From positions 1 through 42,694 of the forward strand of contig RPRB01000022.1 in assembly GCA_003818285.1 (NCBI GenBank): a stretch of DNA of 42,694 nucleotides. The letters run 5' to 3'. This DNA comes from Myxococcaceae bacterium. GTDB taxonomy: Bacteria; Myxococcota; Myxococcia; Myxococcales; Myxococcaceae. This document shows positions 29,983 through 38,542 of the stretch, piece after piece. Under the pieces are notes generated by a model that did not search any database, was not told the origin of the DNA, and saw only the letters and a list, made by a program, of their open reading frames with translations. The translations under genes were made by a program, and so were the position numbers. Numbering within the stretch: position 1 is the stretch's first letter; each line of letters begins with the position of its first letter.

Positions 29983-30927
29983 TCAACCCCGGCGAGTGGT
30001 CCCGGGGTCGAACGTCACCATCCGCCCGTCCGAGGTGTACCGGACCCGCTCGCCATCGAGGCTCGCCAGCGCGGGGCCTTCTCGGACGAGCACCGTCGCT
30101 CGACCGGTGGCGGGATCATCGGCGGTGTACTGCCCCGTGCTCGCATCGCGGCCGGTGACGCAGATCCAGTGCTGCCGCGCTCGCCCCTGCACGTCGTGCA
30201 CGACCCTGAGCAGCACCGGGTGCCCCGCGTCGAGCTCGCGGTCCACCCGGGCACAGTCGAGGTCAGCGGGGCTGGCGCGAGGGCGGCGCGGAATGGCGGC
30301 CCCGGCGGCGCTCCAGTCGAGGAGCGGCCCCTGGAACCCGCCGGAGGCGCGGAGGTGCCGCAGGAGCGCATCAGGGGTGAGCACCGTTCCGCCGATCCGG
30401 CTCAGGGCCATGGCGCAGGCCGTGACCGCGCACCCGGCCTGGGCGAGCGTGGGTCCCTCTCCGGAGACGCCAAGGCGCTCGGAGCGCCAGGCCGGATCGG
30501 ACTGCCGGAAGCGGGGAGCCACGGCCGGAGGACGCGCCGGGGCCGGCTCGGGGGGGACGCGGTGAACCCAGCGAAGGAGTGCGTTCTCCAGCCGAGCCCG
30601 CTGCTCGTCGACCTGCATCCGGAACGTCTCGGCGCCGTGCCGCGCGGTGCGGCCGAGGACGGAGACGAGGTCCTCGTCGATCCGCGGGCGCTCCGCGCGC
30701 GGCGGCAGCGTGAGCACCTGCCCCACCTCGATATGGTCCGGGTTGGCGATGCCGTTGAGCCGGACGAGCGCCCGGATCAGCTCGGCAGTGGTGCCGGGGA
30801 CGCCCTGTCGCTGGAGCTGGTGCGCGATGCCGGAGAGGGTGTCTCCCCGCTGGACGACCCAGCTCGCCGCGTCGAGCGACGGTCCGGACACCTCCGGCGA
30901 ACCGGGAGAGACGGGACGGACGGACAT
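29983..30927 (-). CDS. LysM / C39-like cysteine protease
   Basis: A 314-residue protein with two recognisable domains. LysM covers residues about 22-76 (WVVQRGDTLSGIAHQL, then GQVLTLPP), which binds peptidoglycan. A papain-like C39_2 domain covers about 140-305: RQSDPAW, catalytic C166 in AQAGCAVTACAMAL, H253 in RQHWICVTGR, and an Asp in TADDPATG that completes the usual site. No signal peptide is visible from ATG 30927 or from the longer ATG start at 31005, so export, if any, is by another route. It lies downstream of SWIB and upstream of treY on the same strand, with 221 and 157 bp gaps. A role in cell-wall peptide cleavage is inferred from domains only. Confidence 0.8.
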   Translation of the reverse strand: MSVRPVSPGSPEVSGPSLDAASWVVQRGDTLSGIAHQLQRQGVPGTTAELIRALVRLNGIANPDHIEVGQVLTLPPRAERPRIDEDLVSVLGRTARHGAETFRMQVDEQRARLENALLRWVHRVPPEPAPARPPAVAPRFRQSDPAWRSERLGVSGEGPTLAQAGCAVTACAMALSRIGGTVLTPDALLRHLRASGGFQGPLLDWSAAGAAIPRRPRASPADLDCARVDRELDAGHPVLLRVVHDVQGRARQHWICVTGRDASTGQYTADDPATGRATVLVREGPALASLDGERVRYTSDGRMVTFDPGTTRRG

Positions 30928-31077
30928 CGAGGGCACCCCGCTGCCAGCGAGACGCACCCCACCGGTGCACCGAGCGGGCCACCGCGGACACGGGGCGGTG
31001 ACCACCTCGGTGAGGAGCCGCTCCGGTCGAGCGCGTCCACGCTCGAGGACGGGAGGCCGGGGCTCCGGACGGACGAA

Positions 31078-31116
31078 GGGCCCCGTGGTCGCTTTCGCGC
31101 GCTGACCACGGAGCCC
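31078..31116 (-). terminator. long hairpin after the SWIB gene
   Basis: Arms 31078-31090 and 31104-31116 pair over 13 positions with one mismatch, around a 13-nt loop. The hairpin begins 33 bases past the SWIB stop on the minus strand. No proper T tract follows, only TTCGTCC, so it may act as a GC-rich terminator or mRNA-stabilising hairpin. Confidence 0.45.
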
Positions 31117-31148
31117 TGGGATGCCGGGAACGAGCCCCGGCGGAAACG

Positions 31149-31451
31149 TCAGCTCAGGTGCTTGTTGACCAGCTTGGTCATCTCGAACATCGAGACCTGC
31201 TTCTTGCCGCCGAACACGGGCTTCAGCTTGTCGTCGGCGTTGATCATCCGCTTCTCCTTGGGGTCCTGGAGATTGTTCTTGCGGATGTAGGCCCAGAGCT
31301 TCTTCACCACCTCGGTACGGGGAATCGGCTTGGTCCCGATGACCTGCGCCAGATCCTCGGAGGGCATCATCTCCTTCATGAACGCGGCGTTGGGCTTGCG
31401 CTTCGCTCCAGACTTCTTTGCCGACTTCTTCGCGGGCTTCTTGGCGGCCAT
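31149..31451 (-). CDS. SWIB/MDM2-domain protein with lysine-rich tail
   Basis: A 100-residue protein. Residues 1-21 are a histone-H1-like basic tail (MAAKKPAKKSAKKSGAKRK). Residues 22-100 form a SWIB domain (LAQVIGTKPIPRTEVVKKLWAYIRKNNLQDPKEKRMINADDKL, then SMFEMTKLVNKHL). SWIB domains occur in chromatin proteins of eukaryotes and in chlamydial and some bacterial nucleoid proteins; here a nucleoid-associated role is likely but unproven. Start ATG 31451 has a purine-rich GGGAGGGAG about ten bases upstream. It is divergent from the epimerase gene across a 167-bp repeat-rich gap. A long hairpin follows its stop. Confidence 0.93.
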   Translation of the reverse strand: MAAKKPAKKSAKKSGAKRKPNAAFMKEMMPSEDLAQVIGTKPIPRTEVVKKLWAYIRKNNLQDPKEKRMINADDKLKPVFGGKKQVSMFEMTKLVNKHLS

Positions 31452-31469
31452 TCGGTCGAATTCTCCCTC

Positions 31470-31483
31470 CCCCTCTCGAGGGG
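31470..31483. promoter_or_regulatory. CCCCTC/GAGGGG dyad upstream of SWIB
   Basis: A 6-bp perfect inverted repeat (31470-31475 and 31478-31483) around two bases lies just upstream of the SWIB ribosome binding site, overlapping its purine-rich part. It may influence translation of SWIB or bind a regulator. Low certainty. Confidence 0.3.
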
Positions 31484-31512
31484 ATGTTTTACGGCTCGTC
31501 GGTCGAGTCGAT

Positions 31513-31532
31513 GGCTTCGGGTCGACGAAGCC
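31513..31532. other. perfect 7-bp hairpin in the SWIB-epimerase gap
   Basis: GGCTTCG (31513-31519) and CGAAGCC (31526-31532) pair around a 6-nt loop. No T run follows on either strand, so it is not a standard terminator. It could be part of the epimerase leader. Confidence 0.35.
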
Positions 31533-31552
31533 AAGGCTGGGCGGATATCAGG

Positions 31553-31617
31553 TTTCAGAGGAGAAAACACCCGTGGAACAAGTTCTCCCCTCTGAAAATC
31601 CTGGGAGGCCCCTCTGA
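31553..31617. promoter_or_regulatory. CCTCTGA repeat cluster before the epimerase start
   Basis: TTTCAGAGG (31553-31561) and CCTCTGAAA (31589-31597) are perfectly complementary, and inner AGAA/TTCT bases extend the dyad. A direct copy of the nine bases CCCCTCTGA occurs at 31587-31595 and again at 31609-31617, 22 bp apart, the second ending two bases before the start codon. Either an operator or alternative mRNA hairpins that hide the start region is plausible. Confidence 0.5.
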
Positions 31618-31618
31618 C

Positions 31619-32590
31619 ATGGAGGTCCTGATCACCGGTGCAAACGGTTTCCTGGGGAGCGCCCTGAGCCGGCGGCTGGTGGGGGAAGGGCACCGGGTCC
31701 GGGCCCTGGTCCGTCCCGGAAGTGACGCGTCCGCCCTCGACGGGGTGGCGCTGGAGCGGGTGTCGGGAGACGTGACCGACCCCGGCTCGGTGGCCCGGGC
31801 GGTCCAGGGGGTGGAGGTCGTCTTCCACCTTGCCGGGCTGAGGCGGGCTCCGGAGCGCTCGGCCTTCTTCCGGGTCAACGCCGAGGGGACTCGCACCGTG
31901 TGTGACACGATGCTCCGGGCGGGGGCGCGGCGGATGGTCCTCGCCGGGTCGCTCGCCGCCATCGGCCCGTCGCGGCCGGACCGGGCCCACGTGGAGACGG
32001 ACCCCTTCGCCCCCGAGGAGTGGTACGGCGAGAGCAAGGCCGAGGCGGAGCGGATCGCCCTCGGGACCGAGGGGCTGGAGGTGACGGTGGCCCGGCCGCC
32101 GCGGATCGTCGGACCGGGCGATCGCGAGAATCTGGTTTTCTTTCGTCTGGTGAAACGAGGGTTGCGGCTGGAGATCGGGGGTGGGCCCCGACCGCTCTCG
32201 GTGGTGGACGTGGACGACGTGGTCGAGCTGTTGCTGCTGCTCGCCAGGCGGCGCGAGGCGGTGGGCGAGGCCTTCTTCGCTCCCGGGCCGGACCGGACGA
32301 CGCTGGAGGAGATCCAGGCGCTCGGGGCGGAGGTGCTCGGGGTGCGGACCCGGACGATCCGGCTCTCGCCCCGGCGGCTCGAGGCGCTGGCGGCGATGGC
32401 CGACGGGTTCAGCCGGCTGACGGGGAAGCACCTGCCCCTGAACCGGAAGCTCGCGCGGCAGCTGCTCGCGCCGGCGTGGACCTGCAGCGGGGAGAAGGCG
32501 CGGGCGCTCCTCGGGTGGGTCCCCCGGATCGAGGCGCGTACCTCGATTGCCCGGAGCGCCGCGTGGTATCAGGCCCAAGGCTGGCTATGA
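31619..32590 (+). CDS. NAD-dependent epimerase/dehydratase-family protein
   Basis: A 323-residue extended-SDR protein. The NAD-binding [11 protein letters not shown] is at residues 6-16. The catalytic-like triad is S111 in [11 protein letters not shown] with Y136 and K140 in [15 protein letters not shown]. The C-terminal substrate domain ends [11 protein letters not shown], the usual end of this family. It is close to sterol- or sugar-type epimerases, but the substrate cannot be assigned. The start ATG 31619 follows a GGGAGG about 10 bases upstream. The stop overlaps the ATG of the HAD phosphatase (ATGA), giving a two-gene operon. The leader contains repeated CCTCTGA motifs. Confidence 0.9.
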   Translation: MEVLITGANGFLGSALSRRLVGEGHRVRALVRPGSDASALDGVALERVSGDVTDPGSVARAVQGVEVVFHLAGLRRAPERSAFFRVNAEGTRTVCDTMLRAGARRMVLAGSLAAIGPSRPDRAHVETDPFAPEEWYGESKAEAERIALGTEGLEVTVARPPRIVGPGDRENLVFFRLVKRGLRLEIGGGPRPLSVVDVDDVVELLLLLARRREAVGEAFFAPGPDRTTLEEIQALGAEVLGVRTRTIRLSPRRLEALAAMADGFSRLTGKHLPLNRKLARQLLAPAWTCSGEKARALLGWVPRIEARTSIARSAAWYQAQGWL

Positions 32591-33252
32591 GCGCCAAGGC
32601 GGCTTTCTACGACGTCGACGGAACGCTGGTGCGGACGAACATCGTCCACACCTACGCGTACTACGCGATGAACCGCGGCTCGCTCACGGGCATCGCGGCG
32701 CGCACGCTGGCCACGCTGGCGCAGATCCCGGTCTACGCCGGGCTGGATCTCATCAACCGGAAGGTCTTCAACGAGTACTTCTACCGGGCCTACGAGGGCC
32801 TCTCCGAGGACCGGCTGGTGACGCTGGGCGAGGAGATGCTGCAGGACGTGCTGAAGCCGGCCATCTTCCCCAAGGCCCAGGACCTGATCGACGAGGCGCG
32901 CCGGGCGGGATGCCGCATCGTCCTCATCACCGGCGCGCTGGACTTCACCGTGCTCCCGCTGGCGCGGCATCTCCGGGCGGACGACGTCATCGCCAACAAG
33001 ATGCAGTTCGTGGGAGGCATCGCCACCGGGAAGGTCATCCCCCCGATCATCGAAGGGGCGAACAAGGCGCACGCCATCCGCGAGTACTGCGTGAAGCACC
33101 AGCTGCAGCTGGACCAGAGCTTCGCCTACTCCGACAGCTTCAGCGACTACGCGATGCTGGCGATGGTGGGCCGGCCGACGGCGGTGAACCCGGACGTTCG
33201 GCTGCGATCGGTCGCCCGGGCGTACCACTGGCCGGTGCTGGATCTGCGCTGA
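32587..33252 (+). CDS. HAD-IB family phosphatase
   Basis: A 221-residue protein of the HAD-superfamily IB type (SerB/CicA-like). Motif I is D9-V-D11-GT with the catalytic aspartates. Motif II is [10 protein letters not shown], and motifs III/IV are [11 protein letters not shown] and [16 protein letters not shown]. The helical cap ([29 protein letters not shown]) resembles the HAD part fused to PlsC acyltransferases in some bacteria. This suggests a lipid-like or phospho-intermediate substrate, as inference. It is translationally coupled to the upstream epimerase, so the two probably act on related intermediates. No further gene follows on the plus strand before 34052. Confidence 0.9.
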   Translation: MSAKAAFYDVDGTLVRTNIVHTYAYYAMNRGSLTGIAARTLATLAQIPVYAGLDLINRKVFNEYFYRAYEGLSEDRLVTLGEEMLQDVLKPAIFPKAQDLIDEARRAGCRIVLITGALDFTVLPLARHLRADDVIANKMQFVGGIATGKVIPPIIEGANKAHAIREYCVKHQLQLDQSFAYSDSFSDYAMLAMVGRPTAVNPDVRLRSVARAYHWPVLDLR

Positions 33253-33321
33253 GGACGGACCCCGGTGGGCGACGCGGCGCTGTCGCGCCCGGCGCTTGCA
33301 GGGGTTGAAGAGGGCGCCCGA

Positions 33322-33957
33322 TCAGGAGGCCTCCGGCTCGAGGCCCGTCGCGACGGCGAAACGAGAGACCATGTTGTAGCCGGCGATGGTGCCGATGAGC
33401 TCGACGACCTGCTCGTCCGGTAGCACGGCGCGGATTCGCTTCATCGTCGCGGGCTTCACCTCGATGTTGCGCGTCATCTCGGACGTCAGAGCGAGCGTGG
33501 CCAGCTCGGCCTCGTCGAAGTGCTTGCTGTCCTTCAGCGCGGCCGAGGCATTCTTGAGAGCTGCGAGCTGCTCCTTGGTGCCCCCCGCCTTGAGGAACTC
33601 TCCCTCGTGCTGGAACCATTCGTAGTCGGCGTGGTTGAGCACGCCGATGGACATGATCGCGAGCTCGCGGAGCTTGGCCGGCACGGCGAGCTTCTGGCGG
33701 ATGGTCCCGAACATGGTGTTCCATGCCTGAGCGAAAGCCGGGCTGTTCAGGAGCATCCGGTCGAGGTTGAGCAGCTTGCCCCCGGGTCGGCGGGCACGGA
33801 TGGGGGCCACGACGTCGGCTGGCCCGGCGGCGTCGCTGTCGGGACGGTAGGGGATTCCGGATCTGGACACGTTCGGGGGCTCCGCGGCGCTCGCCGAGGC
33901 AAGAGGAATCGCGCTCGCGAGAAGTACCCCGAGGACGGCCGTGTGCATCGTCTTCAT
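33322..33957 (-). CDS. secreted carboxymuconolactone decarboxylase-like protein
   Basis: A 211-residue protein. ATG 33957 opens a signal peptide (MKTMHTAVLGVLLASAIPLASASAA), with AAAGGGGA-like bases upstream. The mature domain belongs to the AhpD/CMD superfamily: LLNLDRMLLNSPAFAQAWNTMFGTIRQKLAVPAKLRELAIMSIGVLNHADYEWFQHEGEFLKAGG, with the conserved E in LRELAI and H in ADYEWFQHE. No CxxC peroxidatic pair is present, so it is not an AhpD-type peroxidase. Most CMD proteins are cytoplasmic; a periplasmic member is unusual. It is divergent from the YwqK-like gene. Confidence 0.88.
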   Translation of the reverse strand: MKTMHTAVLGVLLASAIPLASASAAEPPNVSRSGIPYRPDSDAAGPADVVAPIRARRPGGKLLNLDRMLLNSPAFAQAWNTMFGTIRQKLAVPAKLRELAIMSIGVLNHADYEWFQHEGEFLKAGGTKEQLAALKNASAALKDSKHFDEAELATLALTSEMTRNIEVKPATMKRIRAVLPDEQVVELIGTIAGYNMVSRFAVATGLEPEAS

Positions 33958-34051
33958 CAGGAGTCCCCTTTTGTCTGCGAGTGGGCGGACTCGCATCCTG
34001 CCGGATCCCATTGCGTGCGGACCGTACGCCGGGCGCCACCGGGCAGGTAGA

Positions 34052-35344
34052 GTGTCGGGTGTGGCTCGTCTGCGCACAGCGCGAAGCTCGGTGCAGCTCG
34101 GTTGCCTGTTCGTGGCACTCCTGAGCAGCGCAGTCGCCCACGCGGACCAGTGCACCTTCATCGCTCGCGCCGGGGCCAAGGTGTCTCCGCGATCGGGGAG
34201 CTGCTCCCGCGACAATCAGTCAATCAAGAACGGGCAGGAGGTCTGCACCCACGAGGGCCGGACGATCTCCGAGACGACCTTTCGCGGGGGCGAGCCACAG
34301 GGCCCGGGCTGGTACACGGACTACAACAACCAGAAGCTCGAGGTCCGCTGGAAGGGCGCGGTCGTCGATGGGCCGGTGAGGGTCTTCGACAAGACCGGGG
34401 CGCTCGAGTGCACGATGACGGTGGTGAACGGCAAGGCCGAGGGGGTCGTCCGCGAGCTGTGGCCGGGCGGGAAGCCGAAGCGCGCGATGCTGTTCAAGGG
34501 TGGTGAGGCGTCCGGTCCGAAGCTGGGGCTGCTCGAGGACGGGAAGGTCTTCGAGCTGACGTGCGGCGAGTCGTCGTTCACGCCCGAGGACCGGAAGCTC
34601 TGTGGGTTCGAGGGCGGGGTCTCGACGGTTCAGTTCGTCCAGCCGGACGGCCGCCCGCGGGCATACCTGGCGCGGTACCGCGGCGGGCAGCTCCTGGAGG
34701 AGGAGACGGTGGACGAGAAAGGCCGGCCGATGGTGCGGAAGCACACGGGCGATCGGGTCGACGTGACGCGTCGGTTCGAGAACGGGAAGACGTACCGCAC
34801 CTACTCCACGGTGAAGGGCGACTACGACGGCGACCTCAAGGAATGGAACGAGGAGGGTCGCCTGGTCGAGGAGGCCCGTTACGGGAAGGGCCGGGTCATC
34901 AACCGGACGCGTTACTACCTCAACGGGAAACCGAAGCAGGAGCTGTCGGTCGACCCGAAATCCGGGGTGATCACCGCGAAGGAGTTCTACGACACCGGGA
35001 CGCCGAAGAAGGGCGGGACCTATCAGCCGTGCCGGAACGATCGGTGTCTCGACTACCCGACGCCGGACGGCACGGTGCGCGAGTTCGCCGAGGACGGCCG
35101 GCTCGAGCGCGAGAGCACGTACGCGGCCGGCCAGCTGGATGGCGTGCGGCGCGTGCTCCACAAGAACGGGAAGCCCGCGAGCGAGGAGATGTACGCCAAG
35201 GGGCAGGTGCGGAAGCTTCGCTGCTGGGCGAGCGACGGGAAGCTGCAGCTCGAGGAGGAGTACTTCGAAGACGGCTCGCGCAAGTCGGGCTCGCCGGCGC
35301 CGTCGAGCGAGGAGCGCGCCCGGCTCTGTCGCCCCGACACCTGA
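34052..35344 (+). CDS. secreted YwqK/MORN-type repeat protein
   Basis: A 430-residue protein with a signal peptide (LGCLFVALLSSAVAHA, then DQC). The mature part is made of repeated MORN-variant units, for example DGPVRVFDKTGALECTMTVVNGKAEG, DGDLKEWNEEGRLVEEARYGKG, GVRRVLHKNGKPASEEMYAKGQ and LEEEYFEDGSRK. Such YwqK-like proteins bind surfaces or partners; a toxin-antitoxin role is annotated for some but is not indicated here. Cysteines in CTHEG, CGESS, CGFEGG, CRNDRC and CWASDG suggest disulfides in the periplasm. GTG 34052 is used, and the GTG at 34061 is equally possible. It is divergent from the CMD gene and 63 bp upstream of the LarA-like gene. Confidence 0.78.
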   Translation: MSGVARLRTARSSVQLGCLFVALLSSAVAHADQCTFIARAGAKVSPRSGSCSRDNQSIKNGQEVCTHEGRTISETTFRGGEPQGPGWYTDYNNQKLEVRWKGAVVDGPVRVFDKTGALECTMTVVNGKAEGVVRELWPGGKPKRAMLFKGGEASGPKLGLLEDGKVFELTCGESSFTPEDRKLCGFEGGVSTVQFVQPDGRPRAYLARYRGGQLLEEETVDEKGRPMVRKHTGDRVDVTRRFENGKTYRTYSTVKGDYDGDLKEWNEEGRLVEEARYGKGRVINRTRYYLNGKPKQELSVDPKSGVITAKEFYDTGTPKKGGTYQPCRNDRCLDYPTPDGTVREFAEDGRLERESTYAAGQLDGVRRVLHKNGKPASEEMYAKGQVRKLRCWASDGKLQLEEEYFEDGSRKSGSPAPSSEERARLCRPDT

Positions 35345-35407
35345 TGGACGCGTCCTGGCGTAGGGGGGTTCGCCAAAGAGCCCGTACCGTCGTAAGAGTC
35401 TGTCCCG

Positions 35408-37021
35408 ATGCGCCAGCTGAAGACGCTGAAGCGGCTCTACGACGAGGAACGGCACGTCGTCATCACCGAGAAGGGAAGCCCGCCCCGGGTGCTCTTCTTC
35501 GGCGAGGACTTCCTGCTCGAGGACCTGCCGCTGGACACGCGGGTCATCTTCCCCCGACCGCCGCTGCAGGGCGTGCCGAACGTCAAGGCGGCGATCCGCT
35601 GGGCGATCAACCACCCCGAGGGAATGGAGCCTCTGCACGCACTGCTCCGGCCGGGAATGAAGGTGACGATCGCCATCGATGACATCTCGCTGCCGCTGCC
35701 GCCGATGGCGCTGCCGGACGTGCGCCAGACCATTCTGGAGATCGTGCTCGAGCTGCTGGCGGACTCGGGCGTGGACGACGTGCACCTGATCATCGCCAAC
35801 GCGCTCCACCGGCGGATGACCGAGGCGGAGATGAAGCGGATGGTGGGCTCGAAGATCTTCGACGCCTACTACCCGGAGCGCTACTACAACCACGACGCAG
35901 AGGACCCGGAAGGGATGGTGGAGCTGGAACGCACCAGCCTCGGTGAGGTGGTGGCCCTCAACCGCCGAGCCGTGGAGAGCGACCTCCTCATCTACGTGAA
36001 CATCAATCTCGTGCCGATGGACGGCGGGCACAAGTCGGTGGGCACGGGGCTGGCGAACTACGAATCGCTGCGGGCGCACCACAACCCGAAGACCATCCGC
36101 GACTCCGAGAGCTACATGGAGCCCTCGCGAAGTGCGCTGCACAAGAGCACCGAGCGCATCGGACGGGTGATCGACAAGAACCTGAAGGTGTTCCACATCG
36201 AGACCGCGCTGAACAACCGGATGTTCGACGGTCCGACGGGATTCCTGGGGAAGCGGGAGGAGGACTACACCGAGTTCGACCGGCTGAAGTTCCAGGGACT
36301 GAAGTACACGCTGTCGAAGCTGCCGCGGGCGGCGAAGCGGAAGCTGTTCATGCAGATCCCCGCGCCCTACCAGGTGACCGGGGTGAACGCGGGGGCGACG
36401 GAGCCCTGCCACGAGAAGACGCTCGAGCTGTGCTGGAAGCAGTACTCGGTGCCGGTGGAGGGCCAGAGCGACATCGTCATCTTCCCGGTGCCGTACATCT
36501 CCCCGTACAACGTGAACTCGATCCTGAACCCGCTCCTGGTTCAGGTGATGGGGCTCGGGTACCTGTACAACCTGAACCGGGGCGTGCCGCTGGTGAAGAG
36601 GGGCGGGGTGATCATCCTCTGCCACCCGGCGTACGACGAGTTCGATCCGGAGCACCACCCGAGCTACATCGAGTTCTTCAACCGTCTACTCCCGGAGACG
36701 CGGGACGCGATGAAGCTCGAGCACATGTACGAGCGGGAGTTCGCGGAGAACCCGAGCTACGTGCACCTGTACCGGAAGGGGCACGCCTACCACGGGGCTC
36801 ACCCGTTCTACATGTGGTACTGGGGCGAGAACGGCCGCCAGCACGTGGGGAAAGTCATCTGCGCGGGCGCGGAGAACAACCACGTGCCGGAGCTGCTGGG
36901 CTGGGAGCGGGCGGACACTCTCGGAGAGGCGATCGACCTGGCCCGCGGCTTCATGGGCCGCAGCGCGAGCATCACCTGTGTGAAGACCGCGCCGATCGTG
37001 CAGTGCGACGTGCGGATCTGA
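35408..37021 (+). CDS. LarA-family (DUF2088) lactate-racemase homolog
   Basis: A 537-residue protein, longer than typical LarA (about 425). It has the LarA N-domain with [12 protein letters not shown]134 in [10 protein letters not shown]162 in YYNHDAED, and K209 in the [10 protein letters not shown] loop, which corresponds to the lysine binding the nickel-pincer cofactor in LarA. H225 lies 16 residues after it, at the spacing of the nickel ligand. The LarA catalytic histidine expected about ten residues before K209 appears replaced ([11 protein letters not shown]). The C-terminal domain contains INPLLVQ-like [19 protein letters not shown]. Whether it is a racemase or epimerase for another 2-hydroxyacid is unknown. 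No larB, larC or larE is in the window. Confidence 0.85.
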   Translation: MRQLKTLKRLYDEERHVVITEKGSPPRVLFFGEDFLLEDLPLDTRVIFPRPPLQGVPNVKAAIRWAINHPEGMEPLHALLRPGMKVTIAIDDISLPLPPMALPDVRQTILEIVLELLADSGVDDVHLIIANALHRRMTEAEMKRMVGSKIFDAYYPERYYNHDAEDPEGMVELERTSLGEVVALNRRAVESDLLIYVNINLVPMDGGHKSVGTGLANYESLRAHHNPKTIRDSESYMEPSRSALHKSTERIGRVIDKNLKVFHIETALNNRMFDGPTGFLGKREEDYTEFDRLKFQGLKYTLSKLPRAAKRKLFMQIPAPYQVTGVNAGATEPCHEKTLELCWKQYSVPVEGQSDIVIFPVPYISPYNVNSILNPLLVQVMGLGYLYNLNRGVPLVKRGGVIILCHPAYDEFDPEHHPSYIEFFNRLLPETRDAMKLEHMYEREFAENPSYVHLYRKGHAYHGAHPFYMWYWGENGRQHVGKVICAGAENNHVPELLGWERADTLGEAIDLARGFMGRSASITCVKTAPIVQCDVRI

Positions 37022-37076
37022 CTTCCTGGCTTGGCCCACCCGCGCTCTGAGCCGAGCTCGGACAAGGGCAATCTGA

Positions 37077-38492
37077 ATGCCCCGACTTGCTTCACCTCGG
37101 CTCGCCGCAATCCTGCTGCTGGTCGCGGCATGCAGGACCACCGTTCCACCGACGCCATCTCCTCACGCTCTCGTGCTGGCCCACGCGACTGTCATCGATA
37201 CGACTGGCGGACCTTCCATCCGGGATGTGGTCGTCGTCGTTGAGGGCAACCGCGTGAAGGCGGTGGAGCCTGCTGGCAGGGCGACCCTTCCCAAGCACGC
37301 ACGCGTGGTCGACGCAACGGGCAAGTACGTGATCCCCGGCCTCTGGGACATGCACACGCATCTCTTCAGCCACGTGGACCGCCCGGGGACGAACCGCTCT
37401 GCCTGGGCCTTCCCTCTGTACGTTGCCAATGGCGTCACCGGTGTGCGCGACTTGTGGACCGACCCGGACGACATCGCCACTGCTCGCCGCTGGAATGAAC
37501 TACGTGCGCAGGGAACACTGCTGGCGCCGCACCTGGAGTGGAGCAGCCGCATCGTCGACGGCGATCCGCCGCATATCAAAGGCGCCGCCGTCGTCACCAC
37601 TCCGGACCAAGCACGCCAGCTGGTCGAGGAGTTGAAAGCAGGCGGGGCGGGCTTCATCAAGACTTACTGGAACCTGCGACGTGAGGTCTTCTTCGCCATC
37701 GCGGAGCAAGCAAAGAAATCGGGCATTCCCTTCGCCGGCCACGTCCCCTCCTCGGTAAGCGCGTTCGAAGCCTCCGATGCCGGCATGAAGAGCATCGAAC
37801 ATCTCACCGGTATCGAAGAGACTTGCTCGACCCGCTCCGACGAGTTCCAGCGCATTCCCCCTGAGAAGTGGACCCCAAACCTGGGCGATCTGGTGGCGCG
37901 GCGCGCGTTTGAGACCTTCGATGAGAAACGCTGCGCCGATCTGTTCGCGCGCTTTGCCAGGAACGGCACCTGGCAGGTACCGACGCTTCTTCTCCTCCAG
38001 TCGCTGGGGCTGGCGCAGGAAGCGGGCATCGCCTCGAGCCCCGCCCTGGAGTACGTCCCCACGTTCGTCAGAGAGAAATGGCCCGTCCGCGATGGAGCAG
38101 GGCGTCCGCTCGCTCTCCGCCGTGCGCGATTCGCCCGGTTGCTACGGTTCGTCGGCGATCTGCATCGTGCCGGCGTCGGCATCCTCGCCGGGAGCGACTT
38201 CGGCAACCCTCTGATGGTGGCCGGGTTCAGTCTGCACGACGAGCTTGCGCTCCTGACCGAGGCCGGACTGACGCCTCTTCAGGCACTCCAGACCGCGACA
38301 CGGAACGTGGGTGTCTATTTCGGTCGCAACGACATCGGCACGATCAACCAAGGAAGTGTAGCGGATCTGGTCATTCTCGACGCCGACCCGGTGGTGGACA
38401 TCCGCAACACTCGCCGAATCGCAGGTGTCGTTCTCGGTGGGCGCTACGTCGATCGGCAAGAACTGCAGGCGCTTCTTGATGGGCTTCGCTGA
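37077..38492 (+). CDS. lipoprotein metal-dependent amidohydrolase
   Basis: A 471-residue protein with a lipobox (LLLVAAC, Cys19), so it is probably membrane-anchored and periplasmic. The amidohydrolase fold shows H93 and H95 in LWDMHTHLF, a possible carboxylated K195 in FIKTYW, H222 in FAGHVPSS, H242 in SIEHLTG and the final Asp in LAGSDFGNP. The C-terminal beta domain ends GSVADLVILDADPVVDIRNTRRIAGVVLGG, the usual imidazolonepropionase-like closure. Substrate unknown; relatives cleave peptides or other amides. Base use is visibly less GC-rich at third positions than in most neighbours. It starts 55 bp after the LarA-like gene, on the same strand. Confidence 0.9.
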   Translation: MPRLASPRLAAILLLVAACRTTVPPTPSPHALVLAHATVIDTTGGPSIRDVVVVVEGNRVKAVEPAGRATLPKHARVVDATGKYVIPGLWDMHTHLFSHVDRPGTNRSAWAFPLYVANGVTGVRDLWTDPDDIATARRWNELRAQGTLLAPHLEWSSRIVDGDPPHIKGAAVVTTPDQARQLVEELKAGGAGFIKTYWNLRREVFFAIAEQAKKSGIPFAGHVPSSVSAFEASDAGMKSIEHLTGIEETCSTRSDEFQRIPPEKWTPNLGDLVARRAFETFDEKRCADLFARFARNGTWQVPTLLLLQSLGLAQEAGIASSPALEYVPTFVREKWPVRDGAGRPLALRRARFARLLRFVGDLHRAGVGILAGSDFGNPLMVAGFSLHDELALLTEAGLTPLQALQTATRNVGVYFGRNDIGTINQGSVADLVILDADPVVDIRNTRRIAGVVLGGRYVDRQELQALLDGLR

Positions 38493-38542
38493 GCAGCGGG
38501 TGGCATGCTCGGCGATGTCCCCAGGAAGCCACGAGGTCCTCG

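Noticed and set aside
27483-30158. An 891-codon plus-strand open frame antisense to treY
   Set aside because: Shadow of treY codon bias, without motifs or a plausible ribosome binding site.
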